Positions 26,870 through 36,093 of a DNA stretch of 43,495 nucleotides are shown piece by piece. Source of the stretch: Hyphomicrobiales bacterium (GTDB taxonomy: Bacteria > Pseudomonadota > Alphaproteobacteria > Rhizobiales > Xanthobacteraceae); contig WHTP01000035.1 in the NCBI GenBank assembly GCA_009377695.1, positions 1 through 43,495 on the forward strand, in the 5' to 3' direction. The position numbers and the translations under genes were made by a program. Below the pieces are notes generated by a model. The model worked only from the letters and a program-made list of their open reading frames with translations. It did not search any database and had not been told where the DNA came from. Numbering within the stretch: position 1 is the first letter of the stretch; every line of letters starts with the position of its first letter.

Positions 26870-27033
26870 CTAGTGTGGCGGATTTGACGTTCCAGCATTT
26901 CCGCGCGTCCGTCGTAGGAACGTCAAATCCAAAGCCACACTAGCAAGCTACTAGATGCTAGTGTCCCTTTGGTTCCGACGCTTGTAAACGCGTGTGCGGC
27001 AAAGGGATACAAGCGTCGGAACCAGGACACTAA
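26870..27033. mobile_element. twin-hairpin element abutting the DUF1192 start codon
   Basis: Hairpins 26870-26943 and 26958-27033 have stems gatttgacgttcc with ggaacgtcaaatc and ggttccgacgcttgt with acaagcgtcggaacc, spaced by 14 bp. The right end reads CTAA rather than CTAG. The following ATG is at 27036, so the repeat supplies the whole 5' leader of that gene, and its gGACAC may stand in for a ribosome site. Confidence 0.75.
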
Positions 27034-27035
27034 GC

Positions 27036-27224
27036 ATGAACGACGATGACGATCGGCCGAAGAAAAAGATCACACATGAGATTGGCCAGGATCTTTATCT
27101 GCTCTCGGTCAAGGAGCTCGAGGAACGCATCGCGCTGCTCGCCGAAGAGATCGAGCGGCTGAAAGCATCGATCGCGAGCAAGCAATCGTCCCGCGGCGCC
27201 GCCGATTCATTTTTCAAGAAGTGA
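27036..27224 (+). CDS. DUF1192 family small protein
   Basis: The 62-residue product, starting MNDDDDRPKKKITHEIGQDL, has the short DUF1192 pattern: an acidic start, then LSVKELEERIALLAEEIERLKASIASKQ, a single amphipathic coiled-coil helix, and the ending ADSFF. The family is widespread in alphaproteobacteria, with no established function. The ATG at 27036 matches the family; an upstream in-frame start (26994) lies inside the twin-hairpin repeat and is rejected. No normal Shine-Dalgarno sequence is seen because the repeat ends 3 bp before the ATG. Confidence 0.85.
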   Translation: MNDDDDRPKKKITHEIGQDLYLLSVKELEERIALLAEEIERLKASIASKQSSRGAADSFFKK

Positions 27225-27354
27225 GCGCTCCTCACGGAATTAGTGAGCGCTCTTCATTCGCGTGCGCGTGCCATGCCTGTCGCGGCGCGACGACCACGTC
27301 GCTGCAAAATTATCCGTTCGCTTAATGGCTTGTTAAGCTTTCCCCTTCATTACT

Positions 27355-27456
27355 AGTTTGTCCATCTTCTGGACATTGAGTGGCTCCTGTCCACTCTGTT
27401 TGACGCCTCCCTGTTTAACTTTTGAGCCGCCGGCAACGGCGGCTCCTTTTTGTTTG
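27355..27456 (+). ncRNA. candidate trans-acting small RNA with intrinsic terminator
   Basis: Three hairpins follow one another. TGTCCA-tcttc-TGGACA is at 27359-27375. GAGTGG-ctcctgt-CCACTC is at 27378-27396. The third is a perfect 9-bp stem GAGCCGCCG-GCAA-CGGCGGCTC at 27424-27445, followed by CTTTTTGTTT. The second loop carries CUCCU, and the single-stranded link at 27406-27411 carries CCUCCC. Both could pair with Shine-Dalgarno sequences, as in AbcR-type and other anti-SD sRNAs of alphaproteobacteria. No protein frame with a good start precedes the terminator. The 5' end near 27355 is a guess. Confidence 0.5.
27424..27455 (+). terminator. Rho-independent terminator
   Basis: A perfect 9-bp GC-rich stem (27424-27432 with 27437-27445) has a GCAA tetraloop and is followed directly by cctttttgttt. 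It is the most canonical terminator in the window. It ends either the small RNA candidate or read-through from the DUF1192 gene 200 bp upstream. Confidence 0.8.
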
Positions 27457-27629
27457 TGTCCCATTTTGGGCCAGCACCGCGCTATTCGGTGGCAGCCCGC
27501 AATACCGCCCGCCGCAAATTGTTCGCCGTCCGTGCTCCAACTCGTGGCGAGCGGCAACTATGTCTGCACGTTCGCCTTCTAGCTGTGGACAGAAGCGCGG
27601 CCCAGGCGCAATCCTGATCGTCTCGCCGC

Positions 27630-27960
27630 TTAGTGTGGCGGGTCAGAAGTTCGCCATACTTCGCGGCCAGGTCGCTAGCGAACTTGTGAACAAAAGCCAC
27701 ATTAGCGAACTTGTTAAGTGCTAGTGTGGCGGTTCAGAAGTCCGCATCATTCTTGCGGCGAGTCCGACATGCGGACTTCTGAACCAAAGCCGCACTCGAT
27801 TCAAAGAGTTGCTAGTGTCCTTCGATCCCGAAGTTCGTATAACAGGCCGCCGCGAAATGGTACGAACTTCGGAAGCGGGACACTAGTGTCCCTTTGAATT
27901 CGAAGTTCGCTCACGAATGTGCAGCACGATCCGGCGAACTTCGGGATTCGGGGACACTAA
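27630..27960. mobile_element. nested twin-hairpin elements (outer 27630-27705 + 27883-27960; inner 27721-27886)
   Basis: The outer unit is decayed: it starts TTAG, ends CTAA and has mismatched stems. Its halves are 27630-27705 and 27883-27960, with the spacer at 27706-27720. The inner unit (27721-27798 and 27812-27886) is about 92% identical to 25502-25667. It sits exactly at the CTAG that opens the second outer hairpin, so CTAG or TA is present on both sides of it (27721-27724 and 27883-27886). An old copy interrupted by a younger one is the simplest reading. It ends 49 bp before the DUF1465 start. Confidence 0.78.
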
Positions 27961-28009
27961 TGGGGCGCACGACCAAGAAAATTTCGTCGTATTGTGTGGG
28001 GCGTGTGAC

Positions 28010-28522
28010 ATGTCTGAGATGACGGCCAACGAAGTCGCCGTTTCATTTGGCGAGCGGCTGGCGAATTCGCAAGCGTTCAGCAATCTGTTCCGCGACGGGA
28101 TGGCGCTGGTGGAGGAGACCGCGAGTTATCTCGACGGTCCCGGCCGTCAGGAATCGAAGAAGCTCGATCGTAACGCCGCGCTCGCCTACGCGACCGAGAG
28201 CATGCGGCTGACGACGCGACTGATGCAGCTTGCGTCTTGGCTGCTGCTGCATCGCGCGGTCAAGGAAGGCGAGATGTCGCTCGCCCAGGCCAACAAGGAA
28301 AAGGCCAAAGTGAAGCTCACCGCCGTCGACAACGACGACGACAATTACAAGGTCCTGCCGGAACGGCTGCGTCACCTGATCGATCGCTCGCGCCATCTGC
28401 ATGGAGCGATCCGCCGGCTCGACAACACGATGCACACACGGCCCGACGCCGCACATATCGCGCCGGACAATCCGGTCGAACGCCAGCTCGGCCTCCTGAA
28501 GGCCGCGTTCGAGCGGGAGTGA
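28010..28522 (+). CDS. DUF1465 family protein
   Basis: The 170-residue soluble helical protein starts at the ATG at 28010 (MSEMTANEVAVSFGERLANSQAF). Conserved-looking parts are LFRDGMALVEETASYLDGPGRQESKKLDRNAALAYATESMRLTTRLMQLASWLLLHRAV and the ending LPERLRHLIDRSRHLHGAIRRLD. The family is confined to alphaproteobacteria and was described as a regulator-like protein without clear function. The frame is open to 27917, but that part is inside the hairpin repeat. Synteny with rpmE and an ABC exporter is usual in this group. Confidence 0.85.
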   Translation: MSEMTANEVAVSFGERLANSQAFSNLFRDGMALVEETASYLDGPGRQESKKLDRNAALAYATESMRLTTRLMQLASWLLLHRAVKEGEMSLAQANKEKAKVKLTAVDNDDDNYKVLPERLRHLIDRSRHLHGAIRRLDNTMHTRPDAAHIAPDNPVERQLGLLKAAFERE

Positions 28523-28559
28523 TCCGGTCTGCCGTACGCCGCGGGTGCCGACCAAGAGC

Positions 28560-28587
28560 AAAAAGCCCCGCTCGCGCGGGGCTTTGC
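28560..28587. terminator. bidirectional terminator between DUF1465 and rpmE
   Basis: AAAGCCCCGC (28562-28571) pairs perfectly with GCGGGGCTTT (28576-28585) across TCGC. Read on the minus strand it ends in TTTTTGC and terminates rpmE. Read on the plus strand it ends in CTTTGC and gives a weaker stop for DUF1465. Confidence 0.85.
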
Positions 28588-28607
28588 ATTTCGGAAGACC
28601 CGAAGAA

Positions 28608-28835
28608 CTATTTCTTGAGTCCGAGGCCCGCGAACTTCTTCTGGAAGCGCGAGAGCCGACCGCCGCGGTCGAGCAGTTGCTGCTGGCCGCCGGTCCAGGC
28701 CGGATGCGACTTCGGGTCAATGTCGAGGTGCAGGGTGTCGCCTTCCTTGCCCCAGGTGGTGCGGGTGGTGAACTCGGTACCGTCGGTCATCACCACCTTG
28801 ACGGTGTGATAGTCGGGATGAATGTCGGCCTTCAT
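28608..28835 (-). CDS. rpmE: 50S ribosomal protein bL31, cysteine-free form
   Basis: The 75-residue product starts [22 protein letters not shown] and ends [10 protein letters not shown], the normal L31 length and pattern. It has no cysteine at all, so it is the zinc-independent (C-) form, as is usual in Rhizobiales. It sits on the outside of the large subunit near the central protuberance, bridging to the small subunit. A strong terminator follows it. It is divergent from the ABC exporter gene. Confidence 0.95.
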   Translation of the reverse strand: MKADIHPDYHTVKVVMTDGTEFTTRTTWGKEGDTLHLDIDPKSHPAWTGGQQQLLDRGGRLSRFQKKFAGLGLKK

Positions 28836-29003
28836 GGGTCCTCGCAGGGCGCGGAAATTTGCGCGCTCTATATCGTGGACGCCGTTTTGAAGCAAGCGGC
28901 GCCCTTAAACGCCAATTGCGGGCTCGTAGCGCTGGAGCGGGCCTTCACCGGATTGCCAGCGGCCCTTCCGGCAGGCACTGCCGGAGCGTAAGGTTGCGTC
29001 GCG

Positions 29004-30848
<1,845 letters not shown>

Positions 30849-30860
30849 CGTCACCGCACG

Positions 30861-31322
30861 CTACGGCCGCCAGCACATCAGGTAAATCGGCGCGCCCGAG
30901 CGCGGATTGACGTCCTCGCCGGTCTTGCGAAAGCCGTGCTTCTCGTAGAAGCGGATGGCGCGGCCGTTATCCTGATTGACGTGCAATTCGAGCCCAGAAG
31001 ATGAAAGCCTCCGCGCTTCCGCGAGCAGCATCTCGGCAACATCGCTGCCTTGGCAATCGGTTGCCACGACGATTTGGTCGAGATAGCCGGTGTCCGGATT
31101 GATGACCATCGCGCCTACGATCCGGCCACCATTCGCGATGACCAGCGATCGTGAACCGCTGCGTTCGAGTTCCGCGATGCGCTCAACGGTCCAGCCGCGC
31201 CGCGCATTGAAGTCGATTGCAGGATATGCCGCCTGCCATGCGGCGACCCAGACATCGAGCGTTTCCGTCAGGTCAGCCGCCTGCATCGGGCGAATGACAA
31301 ATTTCGGCGGCCCGCCCGCCAT
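30861..31322 (-). CDS. GNAT family N-acetyltransferase
   Basis: This acetyltransferase-fold protein of about 153 residues has FVIRPMQAADLTETLDVW at the start, the acetyl-CoA loop VATDCQGSDVAEMLLAEARR near 85 (a weaker form of QxxGxG/A), and the closing NGRAIRFYEKHGFRKTGED. The substrate is unknown. The start is the ATG at 31322 in a TGATG overlap with the stop codon of the MotB-like gene; a GTG at 31325 is the alternative. It is the third gene of a MotA-like, MotB-like, GNAT operon. Confidence 0.85.
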   Translation of the reverse strand: MAGGPPKFVIRPMQAADLTETLDVWVAAWQAAYPAIDFNARRGWTVERIAELERSGSRSLVIANGGRIVGAMVINPDTGYLDQIVVATDCQGSDVAEMLLAEARRLSSSGLELHVNQDNGRAIRFYEKHGFRKTGEDVNPRSGAPIYLMCWRP

Positions 31323-32341
31323 CACCGCTCCGTCAGCTTCAACTCGATGCGGCGGTTGCGGGCGAAGGCTTCCTCGGTGCGGTCGGCATCGATCGGCTGG
31401 AACTCGCCGAAGCCTGCCGCCACCAGACGTTGGGGGGAGACACCCCGGCTGATCAAATACTGCACCACCGCGATGGCGCGCGCGGCTGACAGGTCCCAGT
31501 TGGTGCGGCCGCCTGCGATCGGACGAATGTCGGTATGGCCGTCGACCCGCATCACCCAGGCGATGTCGCCGGGAATCTGCCGCTCGATGTCGAGGAGCGC
31601 GCCCGCGACCTTGTCGAGCTCGACGCGCCCCTCCGGCTTGAGCACCGCCTGTCCCACGTCGAAGAACAGCTCCGACTGGAACACGAACCGGTCGCCGACG
31701 ATGCGGATGTCGGGACGATTGCCGAGGATCGCCCGCAGCCGGCCGAAGAAGTCGGAACGGTAGCGCGAGAGCTCCTGAACGCGCTGCGCCAGCGCCACGT
31801 TCAGACGCTGCCCGAGATCGGCGATCCTGGTCTGCGAATCCTTCTCTTTCTTTTCCGCCGCTTCGAGCGCGCCTTCGAGCGCCGAGAGCTGCCGACGCAA
31901 TGCGGCGATTTGCTGGTTGAGCACTTCGAGCTGCGCGAGCGTGCGCGCGTTCATTTTTTTCTCGGCATCCAACTGCGTGGACAGCTCAGCGGCCTTGCTC
32001 TGCGCATCGCTGGCGCCGCTGCCAACGCCCTCGTAGAGCCCGCGGAAACGGTCGCGCTCGCCTTCCGCGGTGGCGAGGCTCGCGCGTAGCTGCGCGAGCG
32101 ACTCCTCGAGGCTGATCTTGCCGGTCTTTTCCATCGACAAGAGCTCGGTGAGCTGCATGATCTGGGCGTTCAGCCGGCTCAGCGCGGTGTCTTTGCCGGT
32201 CACTTCCTGCGTCAGGTAAAACTGGACGACGACGAAGACCGACAGCATGAAAATGATGCCGAGGACCAGCGTCGCGAGGGCATCGACGAATCCAGGCCAG
32301 TAGTTCATACCGGCGTCGCGGCGGGCGCGGGCCAGAGCCAT
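31322..32341 (-). CDS. MotB/OmpA-like peptidoglycan-binding membrane protein with long coiled coil
   Basis: The 339-residue protein has one membrane segment at about 20-45 (FVDALATLVLGIIFMLSVFVVVQFYL), which contains an aspartate, as the proton-path residue of MotB does. A coiled coil from about 50 to 190 and a C-terminal OmpA domain (about 210-338) follow, with DGHTDIRPI, SAARAIAVVQYLISRGV and NRRIELKL. It should anchor to peptidoglycan and pair with the MotA-like product of the gene 7 bp upstream. No flagellar or Tol/Exb genes are nearby. The role is unknown. Confidence 0.88.
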   Translation of the reverse strand: MALARARRDAGMNYWPGFVDALATLVLGIIFMLSVFVVVQFYLTQEVTGKDTALSRLNAQIMQLTELLSMEKTGKISLEESLAQLRASLATAEGERDRFRGLYEGVGSGASDAQSKAAELSTQLDAEKKMNARTLAQLEVLNQQIAALRRQLSALEGALEAAEKKEKDSQTRIADLGQRLNVALAQRVQELSRYRSDFFGRLRAILGNRPDIRIVGDRFVFQSELFFDVGQAVLKPEGRVELDKVAGALLDIERQIPGDIAWVMRVDGHTDIRPIAGGRTNWDLSAARAIAVVQYLISRGVSPQRLVAAGFGEFQPIDADRTEEAFARNRRIELKLTER

Positions 32342-32348
32342 GGTGTTC

Positions 32349-33335
32349 CTATTTGTTGGCGGTCTCGCGCACCAAAATCTCCAGCAGGCGGCGGATTTCG
32401 CGATGCTGCTCGGCCTGCGAATCGACCCAGTCCCGGATCATCTGCTGCTCGGTGCGCATGTGGTGGACCAGCCCCTGGATGGCTTCCGCGAGATTGGCCA
32501 TGGCGGTGGTCGCCGCCCGGCTCGAACTGCTTTCCTGAATGGCCTCCTTCAGCCGCTCGATCGCTATTCTCAATTCGTTTGATGGCGGGCCTGTGGCCAC
32601 GCCGACGTCGGTCCCTACGCCGAGGTCACTCACCGTGGTGGAGAGCCAGTCCTCGAGGTCGGTATAGAAGCGGTTCTGGGCCTGGCTCGCCTGCAGGTCG
32701 AGGAAGCCGAGCACCAGCGATCCGGCCAGGCCGAACAGTGAGGACGAGAACGCAATGCCCATGCCGCCGAGGGGCGCCGCGAGACCTTCCTTCAACGCAT
32801 CGAACACGTTAGCGGCATCGCCGCCGACATTGAGATTCTCGATCACCTTGCCGACGGAGCCAACGGTGTCGATCAGGCCCCAGAAGGTTCCGAGCAGACC
32901 GAGGAAGACCAGAAGTCCGATCATGTAGCGCGACATGTCGCGCGCCTCGTCGAGGCGGGTGGCGATCGAATCGAGGAGGCCGCGCATCACCTGCGCCGAG
33001 ATCGCCATGCGTCCGGCGCGCTCGCCCAGGATCGCGGCCATCGGCGCCAGCAGCACCGGCGGCCGCTCGACCGCCAGGCCGGGGTCCGCAAGGCGGAACC
33101 CGTTCACCCAGGCTACCTCCGGGAACAGGCGCGTAACCTGCCGGAACGCCAGCACGATGCCAATCAGCAGCACGCCGAGGATCAGCGCATTGAGGCCAGG
33201 GTTGGCGAGGAAGGCGGTCCAGATCTGCCGGTACAGGACGACGGCGACCAGCGCGCAGAGGATCACGAAGACCAGCATCCGGACCAGGAAGATCCGGGGT
33301 GACGAGAGTTTGAGCGGGTCGAGGTCCTTCGCCAT
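32349..33335 (-). CDS. MotA/TolQ/ExbB-like proton channel protein
   Basis: The 328-residue membrane protein has segments at about 18-36 and 45-65, and two more around 140-160 (MIGLLVFLGLLGTFWGLIDTVGSV) and 190-215 (PLGGMGIAFSSSLFGLAGSLVLGFLDL), the MotA/TolQ/ExbB core. A cytoplasmic tail of about 100 residues is helical. With the MotB-like partner it should form a proton-driven stator-like complex. The pair is widely conserved in Rhizobiales, to my knowledge without a firm role. The ATG lies 10 bp from a twin-hairpin repeat, which leaves little room for a native ribosome site. Confidence 0.88.
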   Translation of the reverse strand: MAKDLDPLKLSSPRIFLVRMLVFVILCALVAVVLYRQIWTAFLANPGLNALILGVLLIGIVLAFRQVTRLFPEVAWVNGFRLADPGLAVERPPVLLAPMAAILGERAGRMAISAQVMRGLLDSIATRLDEARDMSRYMIGLLVFLGLLGTFWGLIDTVGSVGKVIENLNVGGDAANVFDALKEGLAAPLGGMGIAFSSSLFGLAGSLVLGFLDLQASQAQNRFYTDLEDWLSTTVSDLGVGTDVGVATGPPSNELRIAIERLKEAIQESSSSRAATTAMANLAEAIQGLVHHMRTEQQMIRDWVDSQAEQHREIRRLLEILVRETANK

Positions 33336-33345
33336 GGCTCGCCGA

Positions 33346-33509
33346 CTAGTGCCGCAGATTTGAAGTTCCTACCATCGTGCAGACGCTTCGTATAGGAACG
33401 TCAAAGTCAAAACCACACTAGAATCCTATAGTTGCTGGTGTCTCATGATTCCGCCGTTCGTATCGGTGCATGCCGCGCGACCATACGAACGGCGGAATCG
33501 GGACACCAG
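33346..33509. mobile_element. twin-hairpin element with compensatory end change
   Basis: Hairpins 33346-33421 and 33435-33509 have a 13-bp spacer, aatcctatagttg. The second hairpin begins CTGGTG and ends CACCAG, so the usual CTAGTG/CACTAG pair has changed on both arms together and pairing is kept. The first keeps CTAG at both ends but has a looser stem. The element starts 10 bp upstream of the MotA-like start codon. Confidence 0.75.
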
Positions 33510-33610
33510 TATCCGGGTTCAGTGGTGAGACATTCGACTGACACTATGACATAGCCACGGGCGGAGGGAAAACGCGGCTTTCGCAGCCGCGGTTGTTCAA
33601 CGAATTGCAC

Positions 33611-34126
33611 CTACCGGTCCTGTTGCTTGCGCGTCACCTGCTTAGGCGATGGCGGCTCGGTCGATGTCAACGCGCCGATGGCGCCCGAGCGGATAGCCGC
33701 GATCCCTTCACGCGCCAGCTCGTCGGCACGCTCGTTCTCGGCATGGCCGGCGTGGCCCTTCACCCAGTGCCAGTTGACGCGATGTTGTGCGAGCGCGGCG
33801 TCCAGCCGCTGCCAGAGATCGATGTTCTTGACCGCCTTTTTGTCCGCGGTGCGCCAGCCATTGCGCTTCCAGCCGTGGATCCATTTCATGATTCCGTCAC
33901 GCAGGTACTGGCTGTCGGTGTGGAGATCGACCAGGCATGGGCGCTTGAGCGCCTCCAGCGCCGCGATCGCGCCCATCAGCTCCATGCGGTTGTTGGTGGT
34001 ATGCGGCTCGCCACCCTTCATCTCCTTGACGCGACCGCCGAAAGCGAGGATCGCGCCCCAGCCGCCTGGCCCCGGATTGCCGGAGCAGGCACCATCGGTG
34101 TGAATGATCACGCGCGACTCGCTCAT
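33611..34126 (-). CDS. rnhA: ribonuclease HI
   Basis: The 171-residue endonuclease removes RNA from RNA-DNA hybrids. The four catalytic acids are D11 in [17 protein letters not shown]49 in NRMELMG, D71 in HTDSQYL and D135 in NERADELA, with His125 in the basic loop. The basic handle [21 protein letters not shown] is present. The tail after 150 is short and polar. The ATG at 34126 overlaps the homoserine kinase stop (ATGA). The thrB-rnhA pair is common in alphaproteobacteria. Confidence 0.96.
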   Translation of the reverse strand: MSESRVIIHTDGACSGNPGPGGWGAILAFGGRVKEMKGGEPHTTNNRMELMGAIAALEALKRPCLVDLHTDSQYLRDGIMKWIHGWKRNGWRTADKKAVKNIDLWQRLDAALAQHRVNWHWVKGHAGHAENERADELAREGIAAIRSGAIGALTSTEPPSPKQVTRKQQDR

Positions 34127-35088
34127 TCCTCGATCCCGTAGTCGTTCACGCTCTTGATCTTCTGGTGGAACCGCAGCTTGCGGACGTATTCCATGGGGTC
34201 CTTGCGCCGGACCAGCGCGCCCGGCGGTACGTCGAACCAGTCCACCAGCCGCGTGAGCAGGAAGCGCAGTGCGGCACCGCGGGCGAGCCGTGGCAGCGCT
34301 GCGCGCTCGTCGTCGCCGAGCGCCCGCACGCGGGTATAAGCCTGCAGCAGCGCCCGGCCCTTGGTCATGTTGTAGGAATGGTCCGGCTCGAAGCACCAGG
34401 CGTTGAGACAGACCGCGACGTCGTAGGCGAGCGCGTCGGTGCAGGCGAAATAAAAGTCGATCATTCCCGACAGCGTGTCGCCGAGGAAGAACACGTTATC
34501 CGGAAACAGGTCGGCATGGATCACGCCCTCCGGCAGCCCGCGCGGCCAGTCCCGCTTGAGCGTGGTGAGTTCCTTGTCGATCAGCTCGCGGAGATTGCGG
34601 TGCACCTCGTTGGCGCGCTCGCGGCAATGCTCGAACAGCGGCCGCCAGCCATCGACCGACAGCGCGTTGTGGCGCTTGCGCCCGAAGTCGAGGCCGGCGA
34701 GATGCAGCTTCGCCAATGCCTCGCCCAAGGCCGCGCAGTGCACCGCGCTCGGCCGCCTGATCCACAATCCATCGAGAAAGGTGATGACCGCAGCCGGACG
34801 GCCAGCAAGCTGGCCCTGCGCATCGCCTTTTTTGTTCTCGATCGGCTGCGGACAGGTGATCCCGCGGCTGGCGAGGTGCTGCATCAGGCCGAGAAAGAAC
34901 GGCAGATCCTTAGCCGCCACCCGCTTTTCATAGAGGGTGAGGATGTAGTTCCCGGCCGAGGTGTGGACCAGGAAATTGGAGTTTTCAGTCCCCTCGGCGA
35001 TGCCCTTGTAGGACAACAGCTCGCCGATATCGTAGCCGGCGAGAAAATCCGCCAGTTCCTCCGCAGTAACGTCAGTGTAAACGGCCAT
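34123..35088 (-). CDS. thrB: homoserine kinase, aminoglycoside-phosphotransferase-fold type
   Basis: The 321-residue enzyme phosphorylates homoserine in threonine synthesis. It belongs to the APH/choline-kinase fold rather than the GHMP fold of E. coli ThrB. The start [16 protein letters not shown] and [11 protein letters not shown] are typical. The catalytic loop is HADLFPDN (191-198, D193) and the metal aspartate is D211 in IDFYFAC. It is translationally coupled to rnhA by an ATGA overlap. Confidence 0.95.
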   Translation of the reverse strand: MAVYTDVTAEELADFLAGYDIGELLSYKGIAEGTENSNFLVHTSAGNYILTLYEKRVAAKDLPFFLGLMQHLASRGITCPQPIENKKGDAQGQLAGRPAAVITFLDGLWIRRPSAVHCAALGEALAKLHLAGLDFGRKRHNALSVDGWRPLFEHCRERANEVHRNLRELIDKELTTLKRDWPRGLPEGVIHADLFPDNVFFLGDTLSGMIDFYFACTDALAYDVAVCLNAWCFEPDHSYNMTKGRALLQAYTRVRALGDDERAALPRLARGAALRFLLTRLVDWFDVPPGALVRRKDPMEYVRKLRFHQKIKSVNDYGIEE

Positions 35089-35274
35089 GCAGTGCTCCAG
35101 CCCCTAAACGCGGCTATCGCGGAGGGCCGCTTGCGCGTCAAGAGGACCACGATTCCGCCCGCATTGGCCATCGACAGGCCGGGTCGGCATGCATATATTC
35201 CCGGCACATTCCAGTCATCCGTGATGACTTGAGGCTTCGCCCGGGGGGCGGGCGGAGCACAGAGGAGAATTGCC

Positions 35275-35976
35275 ATGGCACAACCAGCACCCCTGATGCC
35301 GAAGGCGACCGCCGTCTGGCTGGTCGAGAACACGGCCTTGTCGTTCGACCAGGTGGCGGAATTCTGCAAGCTGCACCCGCTCGAGGTGAAGGCGATCGCC
35401 GACGGCGACGCCGCGCAAGGCATCAAAGGCCTCGATCCGATCCAAACCGGCCAGCTCACCCGCGAGGAAATCGAAAAAGCGGAGGGTGATCAGGAGTACC
35501 GGCTCAAGCTCCTGGACCCGAAAGTCCGGCTGCCGGTCACCAAGCGCAAGAAGGGCCCCCGCTACACGCCGGTGTCACGCCGGCAGGACCGTCCGAACGC
35601 GATCCTGTGGCTGGTGCGCAACCATCCGGAACTCAAGGATTCGCAGATCATGCGGCTGGTCGGCACCACCAAATCGACCATCCAGTCGATCCGCGAGCGC
35701 ACCCACTGGAACGCGCAGACCCTGCAACCGATGGACCCGGTCACACTGGGGCTCTGTTCGCAGATCGACCTCGATCTCGAAGTGCACCGCGCCGCCAAGG
35801 AGAAGCCGGCCGACGCTGCGTCGCAAGGCGCGACTCTGCTTCCTGCCTCCGAAACCACGATCAAGGTGCGCGAGCCGGAGCCGACCGAAAAGAAGCCCGG
35901 CGAGGAGCTCAACGTGGATGCCGTGTTCGCCAAGCTCAAGCAGCTCGGCGGCAGCGGCGGCAAAGGCGACGAGTAG
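35275..35976 (+). CDS. DUF1013 family protein (TrcR-like, RNA polymerase-associated)
   Basis: The 233-residue protein starts MAQPAPLMPKATAVWLVENTALSFDQVAEFC, the conserved DUF1013 opening. It has a predicted helix-turn-helix at NHPELKDSQIMRLVGTTKSTIQSIRERTHWN (about 117-147). The C-terminal third is charged and disordered before VDAVFAKLKQLGG. The Caulobacter member, TrcR, was described as tracking with RNA polymerase and affecting the cell cycle. GAGGAG lies 7 bp before the ATG. It is divergent from thrB, with 186 bp between them. Confidence 0.88.
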   Translation: MAQPAPLMPKATAVWLVENTALSFDQVAEFCKLHPLEVKAIADGDAAQGIKGLDPIQTGQLTREEIEKAEGDQEYRLKLLDPKVRLPVTKRKKGPRYTPVSRRQDRPNAILWLVRNHPELKDSQIMRLVGTTKSTIQSIRERTHWNAQTLQPMDPVTLGLCSQIDLDLEVHRAAKEKPADAASQGATLLPASETTIKVREPEPTEKKPGEELNVDAVFAKLKQLGGSGGKGDE

Positions 35977-36093
35977 CGCCGGTTTCTTGTGCGCTGAAGC
36001 GAGTGAGCGCATTCCGATGAACCGGAATCGGGATGCGCTCTAGATTTTTTGAGCGGCGCATGTCCTTTCGGAAAGCCGGTTCCGGGACATGCG

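Larger units (their letters stand above)
27225..28009. other. 785-bp gene-free region with sRNA candidate and nested repeats
   Basis: Between the DUF1192 and DUF1465 genes I see no protein gene. It holds a direct repeat GTGAGCGCTC (27221-27230, overlapping the DUF1192 stop, and 27243-27252), then the small RNA candidate and terminator (27355-27456). An unremarkable stretch covers 27457-27629, and twin-hairpin units cover 27630-27960. The last 49 bp must contain the ribosome site for DUF1465. Confidence 0.7.

Noticed and set aside
27358-27724. Open frames at 27358-27582 and 27422-27724
   Set aside because: They run through the sRNA terminator and hairpin repeat, lack ribosome sites and look like chance frames.
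27630-27960. CRISPR array
   Set aside because: The repeats are palindromic hairpins of about 75 bp with alternating orientation and 13-15-bp spacers. There are no constant direct repeats with unique 30-bp spacers, and no cas genes.
31322-33335. Zorya-type defence system (ZorA/ZorB are MotA/MotB-like)
   Set aside because: No ZorC, ZorD or ZorE-like genes are adjacent; the neighbours are a GNAT enzyme, rnhA and thrB, and the pair looks like a core Rhizobiales gene pair.
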